Positions 24,548 through 36,341 of a stretch of DNA of 64,000 nucleotides are shown one piece after another. Source of the stretch: Avena insularis (lineage: Eukaryota; Streptophyta; Magnoliopsida; Poales; Poaceae); assembly GCA_023614405.1 (NCBI GenBank), contig CM042688.1, positions 442,236,028 to 442,300,027 on the forward strand, written 5' to 3'. Numbering within the stretch: position 1 is the first letter of the stretch; each line of letters starts with the position of its first letter. Below the pieces are notes generated by a model. That model was not told the DNA's origin, searched no databases, and worked only from the letters and a program-made list of their open reading frames with translations. The position numbers were made by a program, and so were the translations under genes.

Positions 24548-26011
24548 TGATACGTCCATTTTGCATCACTATTCTATGTCTTAATTCACTATTATTCATT
24601 AATATATTTCATATTGAGAGGTGATACTTATGTTATTTCATCTGTTTTTGCATGATTGATGACTTTTGGAGCATGGACCGCTGTAGTCAGGATTCTGATG
24701 GAAAAGGTGTTGTTTGGAGGCAAAATTCGTGAAGATCAGAAAATCCGGGAAAATATACGGAAAATCCTATTTTTCTAGAAGACGGAGTGGAGATGGGCCA
24801 CAGGGGGCCCACACCACCACCTGGCATGGGCAGCCCTAGGCCACGCCTGGAGGTTGTGTGGCCACCCTGGCGCACTCCAGCCTCTCTCCTCTGGCGTATA
24901 TCATCCTCCCGAAAACCTAAGACTTAGGGAGCAACCACAGAAAGATTCTGCCGCCTCTGCATGGCGGAAAACACCGAGAGAGAAAGATCTCTCCCGGAGA
25001 GGGGAGATCATCGCCATCAACACCACCATCAAGCTGGAGTTCATCGGGATCATCATCATCATCACCACCATCATCACCCTCAGCACCCTCATCACCATCT
25101 CCATATTGCTGTAACAATTGAGTTGAATCTTGCATTAGTTCATAGGAGAAACTTTCCCGGTGTTGATTACTCCTTGTAGTTGATGCTATTGAGTGAACCG
25201 TTGAATTATTGTTTATGTTCAGATTGTTATACATCATTATTCCATCTCTGATCATGATCCATATGATGTCTTGTGAGTAGTTCGTTTTGTTCTCGAGGAC
25301 ATGGGAGAAGTAATGTTGTTAGTAGTGGAGTTGTGTTGAGAAATATTCGATGGTTTGATATTTAAGTTGTGGTGTACTTCTTCTAATGGTGTCATGTGAA
25401 CGTCGACTACATGACACTTCACCTATATGGGCCTAGGGGAATGCATTGTGTATTTGGCTACTAATCGTAGGGGTTGCCGGAGTGATAGAAACCTGAACCC
25501 CCGTTAGGAAACCATTGCGCAAGGGACATACGGGTCTTAGAGTTTAAAGTTGTGGTTAGGTTTCTACCTTAATTACTTTCTTGTACTTACGGATGTTTGC
25601 AAGGGGTATAATCACAAGTATGTATTAGTCTTGGTTGGGGCGGTACATTAGCACAGATTCACCCACACAACACTTAGCAAGCTAAAGAAGATTAATCAAC
25701 TATATGAAGCGAAAGCACTTGACAGTCTTCCCATGTGTCCTCGAGAACGTTTGGTCATCTTAAGTAATACAACCGGCTTGTCCTTTGCTGCATAAAGGAT
25801 TGGGCCACTTGCTGCATTTATTCCTACAGTCTTTTATTTACTCGTACTTTGTTTACTTGCTTTTTCGAAAACCCCTAAAAATCCGTTTGTTAAGTATTTG
25901 TAGAGAATTCCTGATCCATACCACTAGCCAGCACCTTCTACTCCTCGTTGGGTTCTACACTCTTACTTATTGAAAACACTGCGATACACCCCCTATACTT
26001 GTGGGTCATCA
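24548..26011 (+). repeat. 5' LTR of inner Athila-like element
   Basis: 1464 bp, from TGATACGTCC to GGGTCATCA, closely matching the 3' LTR at 32312-33801. It has a TATA-like GTATATC near 24896, the GA hairpin near 24975-24996 (one stem mismatch), and a CAT/CAC-rich tract near 25040-25105. Confidence 0.94.
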
Positions 26012-26022
26012 GGACTATTTTC

Positions 26023-26040
26023 TGGCACCGTAGCCGGGGA
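26023..26040 (+). other. Primer binding site, tRNA-Asp type (inner element)
   Basis: TGGCACCGTAGCCGGGGA, 11 bases after the LTR end. Two differences from the canonical tRNA-Asp complement, at positions different from those in the outer copy. Confidence 0.75.
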
Positions 26041-26811
26041 GTGAAGCGCTATTGGAGAGTGGAACTGGTAAAGGAAACTTCTACTATGAGTATTGTTTAC
26101 TTCTGTTAGTTGCTTTATTTTCATTATGGATAATTTGCTGAGTTTCTTATTTTGTAATGCTACTACCACTGCTAAGGTAGTAGATAAACCACCACCTGCT
26201 GAGAATGATGTTTTTAAAATACCTACAAGAATTATTGATCGTGTTATGGATAACTACTATGTTGGGGATGGAACTGTCCATCCCGGTGATCATTTGCTCT
26301 TTATACACGAATTATGCGGGTTGTTCAAGTGTGTAGGTATTACTACAGATCAAGTCAAGAAGAAGTTATTTTCATTATCACTGAAAGGAAGAGCTGAGGA
26401 ATGGTATAAGCTGCTGAAGAATGGTCAAGCTCTAGAATGGGAGGAAATAGTGCCTCTCTTTTATTCAAAATTTTATCCTCCTAGTGAGATTCATAAAGAT
26501 CGGAATCAAATATACAACTTTTAGCCTCTTGATGGAGAGAGTCACTACTAGGAAAATGTGGCGCACTAGCAGTGCGCCACGTGCTATCTCGCCACGCGCC
26601 TTTAATCTTTCACTGGCATGGCGCCTAGTGCGCCACGAAGTTTGGGAAGGTCGATAACCGTGGCGCACTAGGTGTTGTGCGCCACAGATATACATTTCAA
26701 AATTCAAAAAAAAGCAGCAGATCTGGATCTCGTCGTCAGTGCCGTCGTGCGTCGGTGCAGGTCGCCGTCGTCGCCTCCTCGTCGTCACCTCGTTGTCATC
26801 GTCGGAACTGC

Positions 26812-27180
26812 AAGGAGGAGGAGGAGAATAGGAGGAAGAGGAGGAGAAGAAGAAGAGGAGGCAGAGGAGGAGAAGAAGAGGAGGAGGAGAAGAAGAGGAG
26901 GAAGAGGAGGAGAAGAAGAGGAGGCAGAGGAGGAAGAGGAGGAGAAGAAGAGGAGGAGGAGAAGAAGAGAGGGAGGTAGGAAGAGATGGAGGAAGAGAGG
27001 GAGGAAGGGAGGTCGACGTCGCCCGTTGTCACTGCGAGGAGGAGGAGAAGGAGGTCGACGTCGCGCCATCACTGCAAGGAGAGGAGAAGGGGAAGGAGGA
27101 GAAGGGAGAAGGGAGAAGGAAGAAGGAAGAAGGAGAAGGGAGAGGAAGAGGGAAAGGAAGGAAAGGAAAGGAGGAGGCGG
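26812..27180 (+). repeat. GA-rich (GAG/GAA) low-complexity tract
   Basis: Nearly pure purine strand of GAG, GAA and AGG units inside the CACTA element, broken by short GTCGACGTCGC patches near 27010 and 27052. It produces long Arg/Glu- or Ser-rich frames on both strands that are artefacts of composition. Confidence 0.9.
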
Positions 27181-27598
27181 GGTGGGGATTCAAATTTGAA
27201 TCCTTAAGCTTATCGGTGGCTCACTTGGTGTTGGTGCGCTACGGATAAGTCGCCCTTTTTTTTTCTGCAGTAAAAAACGTTTTTTTGACCGTAATTTTTT
27301 CTCTTTTCGAATTTTGAAAATCTAAAAAATCGCTAAACGACCGTAGGTGGTTGCGAGCAGATGCGAAATCTCGTTCTCGTCATTTTGGTATATTATACGA
27401 TTTTTTTCGATATCGTATGCAAAAGTTACGGCCTTTTTACCGTGGCATGACTTTTTTTTGCAAATATAGTCGAAACTCATTTTTGTTAATTTTACTAGAA
27501 GCTATACCACATTACCTACCTAAATATGAAAGGATTTAATTTTTTAAAGTGTTTATCATTTTCTTTTATTTTTTGCAAACCCTAAAAAGGCGATCCAC

Positions 27599-27615
27599 GG
27601 GGGGGGGGGGGGGGG
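27599..27615 (+). repeat. Run of 17 G
   Basis: Homopolymer of 17 guanines inside the CACTA element. The length is likely unstable and the most sequencing-error-prone position in the window. Confidence 0.9.
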
Positions 27616-27796
27616 TGGAGTTGGTGCATGCCACTTAGCCGTAGGGCACTATGCCATGTGCGCCACGGATGTTTGTACTCCCTGTGGCGCACTAGGCCGA
27701 GTGCGCCACAGATGTTTGTGGCCGTTTCACAGCAGAGGGGGGCGTGCGCTTAGGCGTAGCGCACCCCCCCATGTGCGCCACAGATGACACTAACAA

Positions 27797-27899
27797 CCGT
27801 GGCGCACATGACTATAGTGCGCTACAGATGTTTGGCGTGCGTCCAATAGGGCTCTGGACCACACACATCTGTGGCGCACTATAGTCATGTGCGCCACGG
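27797..27899. repeat. 34-bp inverted repeat in CACTA subterminal region
   Basis: 27797-27830 and 27866-27899 are reverse complements with one mismatch, separated by 35 bp. Both arms contain the subterminal motif GTGGCGCAC. Either a fold-back structure or an inverted duplication of transposase-binding repeats. Confidence 0.85.
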
Positions 27900-29081
27900 T
27901 TGTTCTAGTTACTAGTAGGGCACTGCCCACAGGTGAGCCACACCTGTTTTAGCCGTGGGGCACTTCAACCATGTGATCCACGGATGTGCTGATTACCTAT
28001 AGCTGTTTTCCTAGTAGTGAGTATAGCTCAAGCTTGGGGGAGATTGAAGTTACTAATCCTCAAATGTTCCATTCATGAGCTCCCCAACAATATTATTGTC
28101 AATAACTTCTATGCAAGGCTTCCTCTACATGATAAGGATTTATTGGATGCTTCTTGTGCTTGATCATTCACTCGCATGAAAGAAGAAGCTAAATGGGATC
28201 TTCTGGACCGTATTCAAGACAATGCTAAAGCTTAGGAGAATGACAAAGGTAGAAAGTCAGGTATAAATTATGATTATGAATGCATTGAATCTTTTATGGG
28301 AACTGATGACTTTCAAAATATTAAAAATGCTTATGTTCTAGACTCTCAAGCTATTGCTTCTTATTTTAAGGCTTTTGCTTCCTACATTGTAGTGCCTAAA
28401 AAGAAGTGGAATAAGTATCATGAACCTTATAAAGATATTGCTAAGAGTGTTTCTACAAGAAATACTGAAGTTTATACTACTAATCATGTCTTACCTAAAC
28501 CTTACATTGAGAAAATGCCATTCCTAGTTAAGATAAAGGAACATTCTATGATAGCTAGTATGGTTAATGAAAGTGCAAATAAAGCTGTTGAACCTGATAA
28601 ACAAATGGTTGATGAACCTATAATAGAAAATGTGAAAGACTTTGTTACTAAATATTAAGAAGAGGGACACACTATCCTTTGTAAGGATACCTCTAATATT
28701 GTTTCACATAGTAGTGTTATGAGAGCTAGTATTCCTGTGTTTTCTGTTAGAATAAGTGATCATTGCTATGATGGTTCTTGTGATAGCTATATCGTTGAGT
28801 TTATGCATGATACTGAAAGTTACTATGAAAGAGGGAAAAGTGTTCTTATGCATCTCAATAATCTCAAGTTTCCTCGTTTTATGCTGAAAGTTTTTATGTT
28901 GCACTTCTTTTGCCTTCTTATGCAAGTAGCCTTTGGTTTCAACAACTTGTTTGTTTACAAAATTCCCTTGCATAGGAAGTGGGTTAGACTTAAATGTGTG
29001 TATTTTTGCTTCTTAATGCTCTCTTTCACTTCAATTCATATCCCTATGAGAGCATCTTCAAAATTATCGTGCCCATCTTAA

Positions 29082-30144
29082 TGGCTATAAAGAAAGAGCT
29101 CTTTGGGAGACAACCCAATTTGTTTTTTCTTTCAGTTTGTTTTTGTTTCTTTGAGTCTTGGAAGTTATTACTTTGGTAATAACCGCTCCTTATCCATTTT
29201 GTTTGGTTTTTGTGTCAAGATCAACCTCTAATGAGAGAGAAGTAATATTTGGGGAAGTTGCTATCCCGAAACAGATTTTTTGTGCTTCACCGTAAAAATT
29301 CGTGAGAGATTTCTATATATCTGGTTGAGCTGTAATGTTTTGTGCTTCTGCCCCATGGTGTTAATTAACTTTCTATAGTTTTGCACTTTTTGATTTGAGC
29401 AACAGAAGATTTCCTAAAAAATTGATCTTTACCTGCTGGTCTGTTTTGACAGATTTAGCCAATCTTGCATTTGCTTCTTTATTCGATTTCCTTTTTGAAT
29501 TCTTTTTGGGTTCTCGGAAGGAGTTGCTACAGTAGCTTATGTTTTGTTGGTTTTCAGTTGAATTTGGACACAAAAGGTTCTACCACTTCATATATACTAA
29601 TGTTGCTAATGAGAATTGTGTGAATTTTTGTGTGAAAGAAATTTCTAGGAAGTGGAGACAATGGTGTAATAAGGAAGAGAAGGGTTTTATGACTCAAGTA
29701 ATAAGTGTATGAAGATGAAGATATTGATGTTATTCAAGTGGTGACTCCGAAAGAATCTACTAGATACCAAATTCAGAGACCTGCAGAGTCCGTTTTCAAA
29801 TAGGTAACAGTTCTGGTAAGAAAAGTTCTGCGAAAATACAATCCAACTATAGTTTTGCAGTTTTCAGTCGATAAGGAAAGCTACGAAGCGAAAAAGGGAC
29901 AGAAACGGAGCCAAGGTGGCTCACACCACCCTGTGGCGCGTGCCCACCCCTGGCCGCGCCACCAGGTGGTGAGTCCACCCCGTACTCTGCCTCCGACTCG
30001 TTTTCTCCCAGTACCTTCCTTTTGATATGAAACTTCGTAATATATAACCCCCGGATCTTCCGAGGTTCGTATATCGTGTTTTCGTCGTGTTTTCATTTCG
30101 ATCTATTTCTGCCAGGACATACTCTTTGAAGGCTTAGAAGCACA
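29082..30144 (+). other. Non-coding region between gag and ORF2, inner element
   Basis: Collinear with 23428-24499. It contains CTTTGGGAGACAACCCAA near 29101-29118 and a GC-rich segment at 29910-30000. No gene is seen. Confidence 0.75.
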
Positions 30145-30395
30145 ATGGTGTCCGCCAAGGATAAAGGGAAGGAGCCTATGGAGGAAGACCTCCAAGACCC
30201 CATGCAGGAAAACAAGACTTCAAGGAGGAAGAGTGGGGAAAGAATAGCAAGAGCTGGAATTCTCAACACGACATGATCATGAGCCGCATTGAGAAAAACT
30301 CACAGCTGATTTGTAATATCACTTTCGAGATTGAGGACTTGGGGAAATTGGTCAAGAAGCTCATCGAGAGGATACCACCACCACCAAAGGAGTAA
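30145..30395 (+). pseudogene. ORF2 of inner element, internally deleted and frameshifted
   Basis: Begins ATGGTGTCCGCC, encoding MVSAKDKGKEPMEEDLQDP, then jumps near 30200 to the region that encodes GKEDFKEEEWGKN in the outer copy. The deletion removes the middle of the protein. The span is 251 bases, not a multiple of three, so the C-terminal part is out of frame. The end, with PPPPKE and TAA at 30393-30395, is still recognisable. Confidence 0.7.
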
Positions 30396-32311
30396 TTCGT
30401 CATTAGGTTTGGCATCCCCTTGGTTTGTTCCAAGCTTGGGGGAGTGCTGCGGTATCACATCACTATCTTCTATCTTTTTACCTTTTTAGTAGAGTCATAT
30501 CATGAATAGAGGAGTTATTATGTAGGATGGTTTGCATTATGGAAGTGTCCCCTCTCTCGTTAGATATGTATCCCTTGGTGTGAGTTGCCGTTATTGAATA
30601 TTAATGAGAAGTTCTATCATTTACTCTTTTGTATAGCTTATATTAGTTTTCAATTCGTGGTTATATGATTGATCTTGTTGTTAGTATTGGTAGCACTTTG
30701 GGATCATTGAGTTAATTTAGTTGGTTTTGGCAAACCTGGCTCGGTCAGTAGCAACACTATTTTTGAGAGTTGAATGAAAAAGATAAAAGTACTCTAAAGA
30801 AAAATTATTTCATCATCTTTCTTTCTTGATTTGCTCATAAGTCTAGTATTCTCTAGTTAAGATCTTTTGTGCTTCCAAGGAAGATTGCATGTTTGTCTTT
30901 ATCACTTGTATGTTTGTTTGTTTCCTTCAACTCTTATACTTGTTACCCAGCCTTGCTAGCCAAAAACCTCTACTGAGAGGGTATTCTTCTCGTGCATCCA
31001 CCTCCTTTAAACCAAAACCTTTGACATTTGTGTCCACCATACCTACCCATTAGCATTATTGCTATTCCAAGTAAATTCTTGTTTTATCTACCTCCTAAAT
31101 TAAACTTGTTATGTGAAAATTAGTGATTAAAGATCTCACAAATTTGATGGGACACTTTACTTTCTTGCATTTAATAAACTTGAACCATTGGGTCCTTCTT
31201 TGTTGCGTATATGCCTGCGCTTTATGAGTTGAAGTTAGCCAAACCATGTATCATGGGGACCGCTTTCAACACTTCATTTGGTACTTTGTACCTAGTTGAT
31301 ATCATGTTCTTTTGCTTATGGATCCCATTGTGAAATAAAAGTGGAACTTGTAAGATCATGGAGTTTATATGTGTTAGAAAGCACGGCCGCTAGCCTAAGC
31401 CATGCCTAATCATGGTCGAAACTTGCAGCATAACTATAGTGAGCATTCTATGAAGCATCATCAATAAAAACCTATGCAAATAGCAAATAAAAAGATTGCT
31501 GAGATGCTCACTGTCTGCTTGCCTTGTCATTTTGATTATGGGATAGCTCCTGTGTCATGTGCAAGGGGTACCCCGTTGGCGGTTCTCAATGATATGCATA
31601 TATTTACAATGACAAGAGCTTGCTCGTGACTGAAGTTGAGTAGCATGAGGATCGGTACTCATAAGTAAGGGGCATGAGATTTCAACTTATAACTTGTCAA
31701 GCATATCCTCTTAGTTGTGTCACTTTAACCTTAATCACCTAAAGATGCCTATGATAGGGGCAATGAGAGCTGAAAGCTAGTAAGTATCATAATTTTTGGG
31801 AGCTCTTTATGAGACTTGCAATCCCTGCTTCCCTCTATGAAGGGCCTTTCTTTTACTTTGTAGTTGAGTCAGTAAACCTACCCCCCCTTCTATCTCAGCA
31901 AGTATTTTGAGTTGTTGTGTTTCATTCATTCATATGATGATTTATTCACTCATGTTTGTTATATTCCTTGTCTTGCACATTGCTCTTATCTTGATGTTTA
32001 CTACTTTGAAAGCAATCATTGAAAACCAGCTATTTGTGAACTCTAGCAAATTATCAACTATTCTTCGACCAAGAGCTAAGTTTGCCATTACCAATTATGA
32101 TTCACTTTATGTATCTTTATTGTGTTTCCTTTACTTATTACAAGTTGAGTTATATAATAGTGAGTTGTCTTCTATTATGATCTATGTATTTGATGAATGT
32201 GATGCTTCTTGTCCGTATTCTTTTATCGACTCTTCACTCCATAAACCTGAGGCCATGTTTATTGAGCTCAGTTTCGCTTGGGGACAAGCGAAGTCTAAGC
32301 ATGGAGGGAGT
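30396..32311 (+). other. 3' UTR of inner element with polypurine tract
   Basis: Long AT-rich region. An internal polypurine-tract-like AAGCTTGGGGGAG lies at 30432-30444, and the site next to the 3' LTR (32298-32310) is mutated to AAGCATGGAGGGA-like sequence. It includes the hydrophobic frame at 31907-32314. Confidence 0.75.
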
Positions 32312-32314
32312 TGA
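31907..32314 (+). pseudogene. Hydrophobic open frame (inner copy)
   Basis: 135 codons with MSCCVSFIHMMIYS and ILRPRAKFAITNYDSLYVSL, the same frame as 8239-8826 and 35898-36341. The C-terminal part (FDECDASCPYSFIDSSLH) is in another frame than in the other copies. Candidate membrane segments at about residues 10-32 and 75-90. Function not recognised; possibly untranslated sequence. Confidence 0.3.
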
Positions 32315-33801
32315 TACGTCCATTTTGCATCACTATTCTATGTCTTAATTCACTATTATTCATTGATGTATTTCATATTGAGAGGTGATACTTATGTTAT
32401 TTCATCTGTTTTTGCATGGTTGATGACTTTTGGAGCATGGACCGCTGTAGTCAGGATTCTGATGGAAAAGGTGCTGTTTGGAGGCAAAATTCGCGAAGAT
32501 CAGAAAATCTAGGAAAATATACGGAAAATCCTATTTTTCCAGAAGATGAGTGGAGATGGGCCACAGGGGGCCCACACCACCACCTGGCGCGGGCAGCCCT
32601 AGGCCGCGCCTGGAGGTGGTGTGGCCACCCTGGCCCACTCCAGCCTCTCTCCTCTAGCGTATATCATCCTCCCGAAACCCTAAGACTCAAGGAGTGACCA
32701 TAGATAGATTCTGGCGCCTCTGCGGGGCGGAAAACACCAAGAGAGAAAGATCTCTCTGGCAGACAGATTTCTGCCGGTGGAATTCCTTCCCGGAGAGGGG
32801 AGACCGTCGCCATCAACACCACCATCAAGCTGAACTTCATCGGGATCATCATCATCATCATCACCACCATCATCACCCTCAGCACCATCTCCATATTGCT
32901 GTAACAATTGAGTTGAATCTTGCATTAGTTCATAGGGGAAACTTTCCCGGTGTTGATTACTCCTTGTAGTTGATGCTATTGAGTGAACCGTTGAATTATT
33001 GTTTATGTTCAGATTGTTATACGTCATTATTCCATCTCTGATCATGATCCATATGATGTCTTGTGAGTAGTTCGTTTTGTTCTTGAGGACATGGGAGAAG
33101 TCATGTTGTTAGTAGTGGAGTTGTGTTGAGAAAGATTCAATAGTTTGATATTTAAGTTGTGGGTTACTTCTTCTAGTGGTGTCATGTGAACGTCGACTAC
33201 ATGACACTTCACCTATATGGGCCTAGGGGAATGCATTGTGTATTTGGCTACTAATCGTAGGGGTTGCCGGAGAGACAGAAACCTGAACCCCCGTTAGGAA
33301 ACCATTGTACAAGGGACTTAAGGGTCTTAGAGTTTAAAGCTGTGGTTAGGTTTCTACCTTAATTACTTTCTTGTACTTACGGATGTTTGCAAGGGGTATA
33401 ATCACAAGTATGTATTAGTCTTGGATGGGGCGGTACATTAGCACAGGTTCACCCACACAACACCTAGCAAGCTAAAGAAGATTAATCAACTATATGAAGA
33501 GAAAGCACTTGACAGTCTTCCCATGTGTCCTCGAGAACGTTTGGTCATCTTAAGTAATACAACCGGCTTGTCCTTTGCTGTATAAAGGATTGGGCCACTT
33601 GCTGCATTTATTCCTACTGTCTTTTATTTACTCGTACTTTGTTTACTTGCTTTATCGAAAACCCCTAAAAATCCGTTTGCTAAGTATTTGCAGAGAATTC
33701 CTGATCCATACCACTAGCCAGCACCTTCTGCTCCTCGTTGGGTTCGACACTCTTACTTATCGAAAATACTGCGATACACCCCCTATACTTGTGGGTCATC
33801 A
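32312..33801 (+). repeat. 3' LTR of inner Athila-like element
   Basis: 1490 bp from TGATACGTCC to GGGTCATCA, followed by the TSD ATCGC. It carries the GA hairpin near 32737-32760 and the CAT/CAC tract near 32840-32890. Confidence 0.95.
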
Positions 33802-33806
33802 ATCGC

Positions 33807-34295
33807 CAAGACCCCGGACAAGAGAAGGAGATCAAGAGTGAAGATGAAGAGGAAGCAAATCAAAACCAACATCCACACACCGGCACTACCATTGCAAGCA
33901 TTGGAGTGTTGGCAAGATCTATCAGGGTCAGGATGACTTCACGGATGTCAACTGGAGGGAAACCTCCACGTCACTGTTTGGCTCCACGGTCACTTCCTCC
34001 ACGCACCAAGAATCCTTTCCATACTCTTATCCATGAGCATCAATACCAGAATATGCCCAAGGGGAAATTACCCTCCAATTGGGATTTGCCTCGTTCTAGC
34101 CATGCAGGAAAAGAAGACTTCAAGGAGGAAGAGTGGGGAAAGAATCGCAAGAGTTGGAATTCTCAACCAGACATGATCATGAGACGCATTGAGCAAAACT
34201 CACAGTTGATTCGTATTCTCACCTTCGAGATTGAGGACTTGGGGAAGATAATCAAAGAGCTCTTCGAGAGAATACCACCACCACCGAAGGAGTAA
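33807..34295 (+). pseudogene. ORF2 main part (outer element)
   Basis: Continues in phase from 24547 across the inner element. It reads QDPGQEKEIKSEDEEEAN (acidic), then a basic/Pro middle, NPFHTLIHEHQYQNMPKGK, a Lys/Glu-rich part, and a C-terminal heptad-like segment (LIRILTFEIEDLGKIIKELF) ending PPPPKE and TAA. Apart from the lost start codon and the insertion it is open for about 178 codons, longer than the minus copy because of a few extra residues near the front. No domain is recognised. That this frame stays mostly readable in the two full-length copies suggests it was maintained while the family amplified. Confidence 0.6.
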
Positions 34296-36300
34296 TTCGT
34301 CATCAGGTTTTGGCATCCCCTTGGTTTGTTCCAAGCTTGGGGGAGTGCCGCGGTATCATATCACTATCTTCTATGTTTTTACCTTTTTAGTAGAGTCATA
34401 TCATGAATAGAGAAGTTATCGTGTAGGATGGTTTGCATTATGGAAGTGTCACATCTCTTGTTAGATACCTATGTATCCCTTGGTGTGAGTTGCCGTTATG
34501 GAATATTAATGAGAAGTTCTAGCATTTACTCGTTTGCATATCTTATATTAGTTTTCAATTCATGGTTATATGCTTGATCTTGTCGTTATTATGGGTATCA
34601 CTTTGGGATCATTGAGTTAACTTAGTTGGTTTTTGCAAACCTGGCTCGGTCAGTAGCAACACTATTTTCGAGAGTTGAATGAAAAAGATAAAAAGTACTC
34701 TAAAGAAATATAATTTCATCATCTTTCTTTCTTGATTTCCTCATAAGTTTAGTATTATCTAGTTAAGATCTTTTGTGCTTCCAAGGAAGATTGCATGTTT
34801 GTTTTTTATCACTTGTATGTTTGTTTGTTTCCTTCAACTCTTATGCTTGCTACCCAGCCTTGCTAGCCAAAAACCTATACTGAGAGGGAATTCTTTTCGT
34901 GCATCTAGTCCTTAAACCAAAACCTATGCCATTTGTGTCCACCATACGTACCTACTAGCATTATTGTTATTCCAAGTAAATTCATGTTTTTATCTACCTT
35001 CCAAATTAAACTTGTTATGTGAAAATTAGTGATTAAAGCTCTCACGAACTTGATGGCACACTTTACATTCTTGCACTTAATAAACTTGAACCATCGTGCC
35101 CATCTATGTTGCGTATATGCTTGCGCTTTGTAAGTTGTGAATTAGCAGAACCATGCTGTCATGGGGAACGCTTTCAACGTTGCACCAGTACTTTGTACCT
35201 AGCTGATATCATGTTCTTTTGTCTATGGATGTCGTCGGTGTGAAATGAAAGGGGAGCTTGTAAGTCTATGGAGTTATGTATGTGTGTTAGAGAAACGCCT
35301 GGGTTGCCGGTCTAATCCATGATGTCATGGTGGAAACCTGCAGCGTAACCATAACGAGCATCTATGAAGCATTCTTCTTATAAAAAAGAGATAGAGATGG
35401 AGAAAAAGAGAAAAAGAGAAAAAGAAAAAAAAAGATGAGAAAAGAGGAAAGAGAGAAAAAAGCACCATATTCCCATGGTAAATAAGAAGATTGCTAAGAT
35501 GCTTGTTGTCTGCTTGCCTTGTCATTTTGATATGGGGATTCTTCCGTATCATCGGGCAAGGGGTACCCCGTTGGCGGTTCTCTATGATACACATGTACTT
35601 ACTATGACAAGAACTTACCGGTGACTAACTTGAGTAGCATGAGGAGCGGCCCTCATATTCAAGGGACATGAGATTTTCAACTTACAACTTGTCAAGCATA
35701 TCCTCATATTTGATCACTTTAACCTTAATCACCTAAAGATGCCTATGATAGGGGCAATGAGAGATAAAAGCTAATAAGTATCATAATTTTTGGGAGCTCT
35801 TTATGAAACTTGAAATCCCTGTTTCCTTCTACGAAGGCCTTTCTTTTACTTTTTAGTTGAGTCAGTAAACCTATTCCCTTCTACCTCAGCAAGTATTTTG
35901 AGTTGTTGTGTTTCATTCATTCATATGATGATTTATTCAATCATGTTTCTTATGTTCCTTGTTTTGCACTTTGCTCTTATCTTAGTGTCTACTACTTTGA
36001 AAGCTATCATTGAAAATCAGTTATTTGTGAACTCCAGCAAATTGTCAACTATTCTTCGACCAAGAGCTAAGTTTGCCATTACCAATTGTGATTTACTTTA
36101 TGTATCTTTATTGTGTTTCCTTTACTTATTGGAAGTTAAGTTATATAATAGTGAATTGTATTCTATTATGACTTATGTTTTGATGAATGTGATGCTTCTT
36201 GTCCGTATTATTTTATCGACTCTTCACTCCATAAACCTGAGGTCATGTTTATTGAGTCCAGTTTCGCTTGGGGACAAGCGAAGTCTAAGCTTGGGGGAGT
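34296..36300 (+). other. 3' UTR of outer element with two polypurine-tract-like sites
   Basis: AAGCTTGGGGGAG occurs at 34333-34345 and again at 36287-36299, directly before the 3' LTR; the second is the expected polypurine tract. The sequence between is AT-rich. A purine run of AAAAGAGAAAAAG-type sequence is at 35380-35460. The hydrophobic frame at 35898-36341 lies at its end. Confidence 0.8.
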
Positions 36301-36341
36301 TGATACGTCCATTTTGCATCATATTTCTATATCATAATTAA
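35898..36341 (+). pseudogene. Hydrophobic open frame (outer copy)
   Basis: 147 codons with MSCCVSFIHMMIYS, FLVLHFALIL and ILRPRAKFAITN, running into the LTR. Third copy of the frame described at 8239-8826; its C-terminal side (YVLMNVMLLVRIILSTLHSI) matches the frame used in the minus copy and adds another hydrophobic stretch. No known family is recognised. Confidence 0.3.

Larger units (their letters stand above)
26543..28019. mobile_element. Non-autonomous CACTA DNA transposon
   Basis: 1477 bp with terminal inverted repeats CACTACTAGGAAAA (26543-26556) and TTTTCCTAGTAGTG (28006-28019), flanked by the 3-bp TSD AGT (26540-26542, 28020-28022). Subterminal regions carry many copies of GTGGCGCAC/GTGCGCCAC in both orientations, as CACTA ends do. 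There is no transposase; the interior is a purine-rich tract, a T/A-rich segment and a G run. Any movement would need transposase in trans. Confidence 0.93.
26126..29081 (+). pseudogene. gag: gag of inner Athila-like element, stops and CACTA insertion
   Basis: Starts MDNLLSFLFCNATTTAKVV at 26126, with the same Gag core as the outer copy (KGRAEEWYKLLKNGQALEWE, FYSKFYPPSEIHKDRNQIYN). It reads open to a TAG at 26522, where the outer copy has TGG. The CACTA element occupies 26543-28019. After it gag continues, with a TGA near 28160 (GGA in the outer copy) and a TAA near 28656-28658. A last open stretch from 28719 carries SIPVFSVRISDHCYDGSCD fused to the MHDTESYYERG segment, the same junction as in the outer copy. 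No protease active site or pol follows. Confidence 0.85.
24548..33801 (+). mobile_element. Athila-like non-autonomous LTR retrotransposon (inner, younger copy)
   Basis: TSD ATCGC flanks it (24543-24547 and 33802-33806), inside ORF2 of the outer element. Order: 5' LTR 24548-26011, primer site 26023-26040, broken gag 26126-29081 with a CACTA insertion, ORF2 30145-30395 (internally deleted), 3' UTR, a mutated polypurine tract at 32298-32310, 3' LTR 32312-33801. It has the same gag-to-post-pol junction as the outer copy and no pol. Nesting makes it younger than the outer copy. Confidence 0.94.

Noticed and set aside
26672..27199. 175-codon Arg/Glu-rich frame and minus-strand Ser/Leu/Pro frames
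   Set aside because: Generated by the GAG/GAA low-complexity tract inside a non-autonomous CACTA element; frames are open in several phases on both strands.
32416..32697. Frame with MVDDFWSMDRCSQDSDGK, repeated near 20461 and 24670
   Set aside because: It is the U3 part of the Athila-like LTR read in one phase; other copies have stops or shifts.
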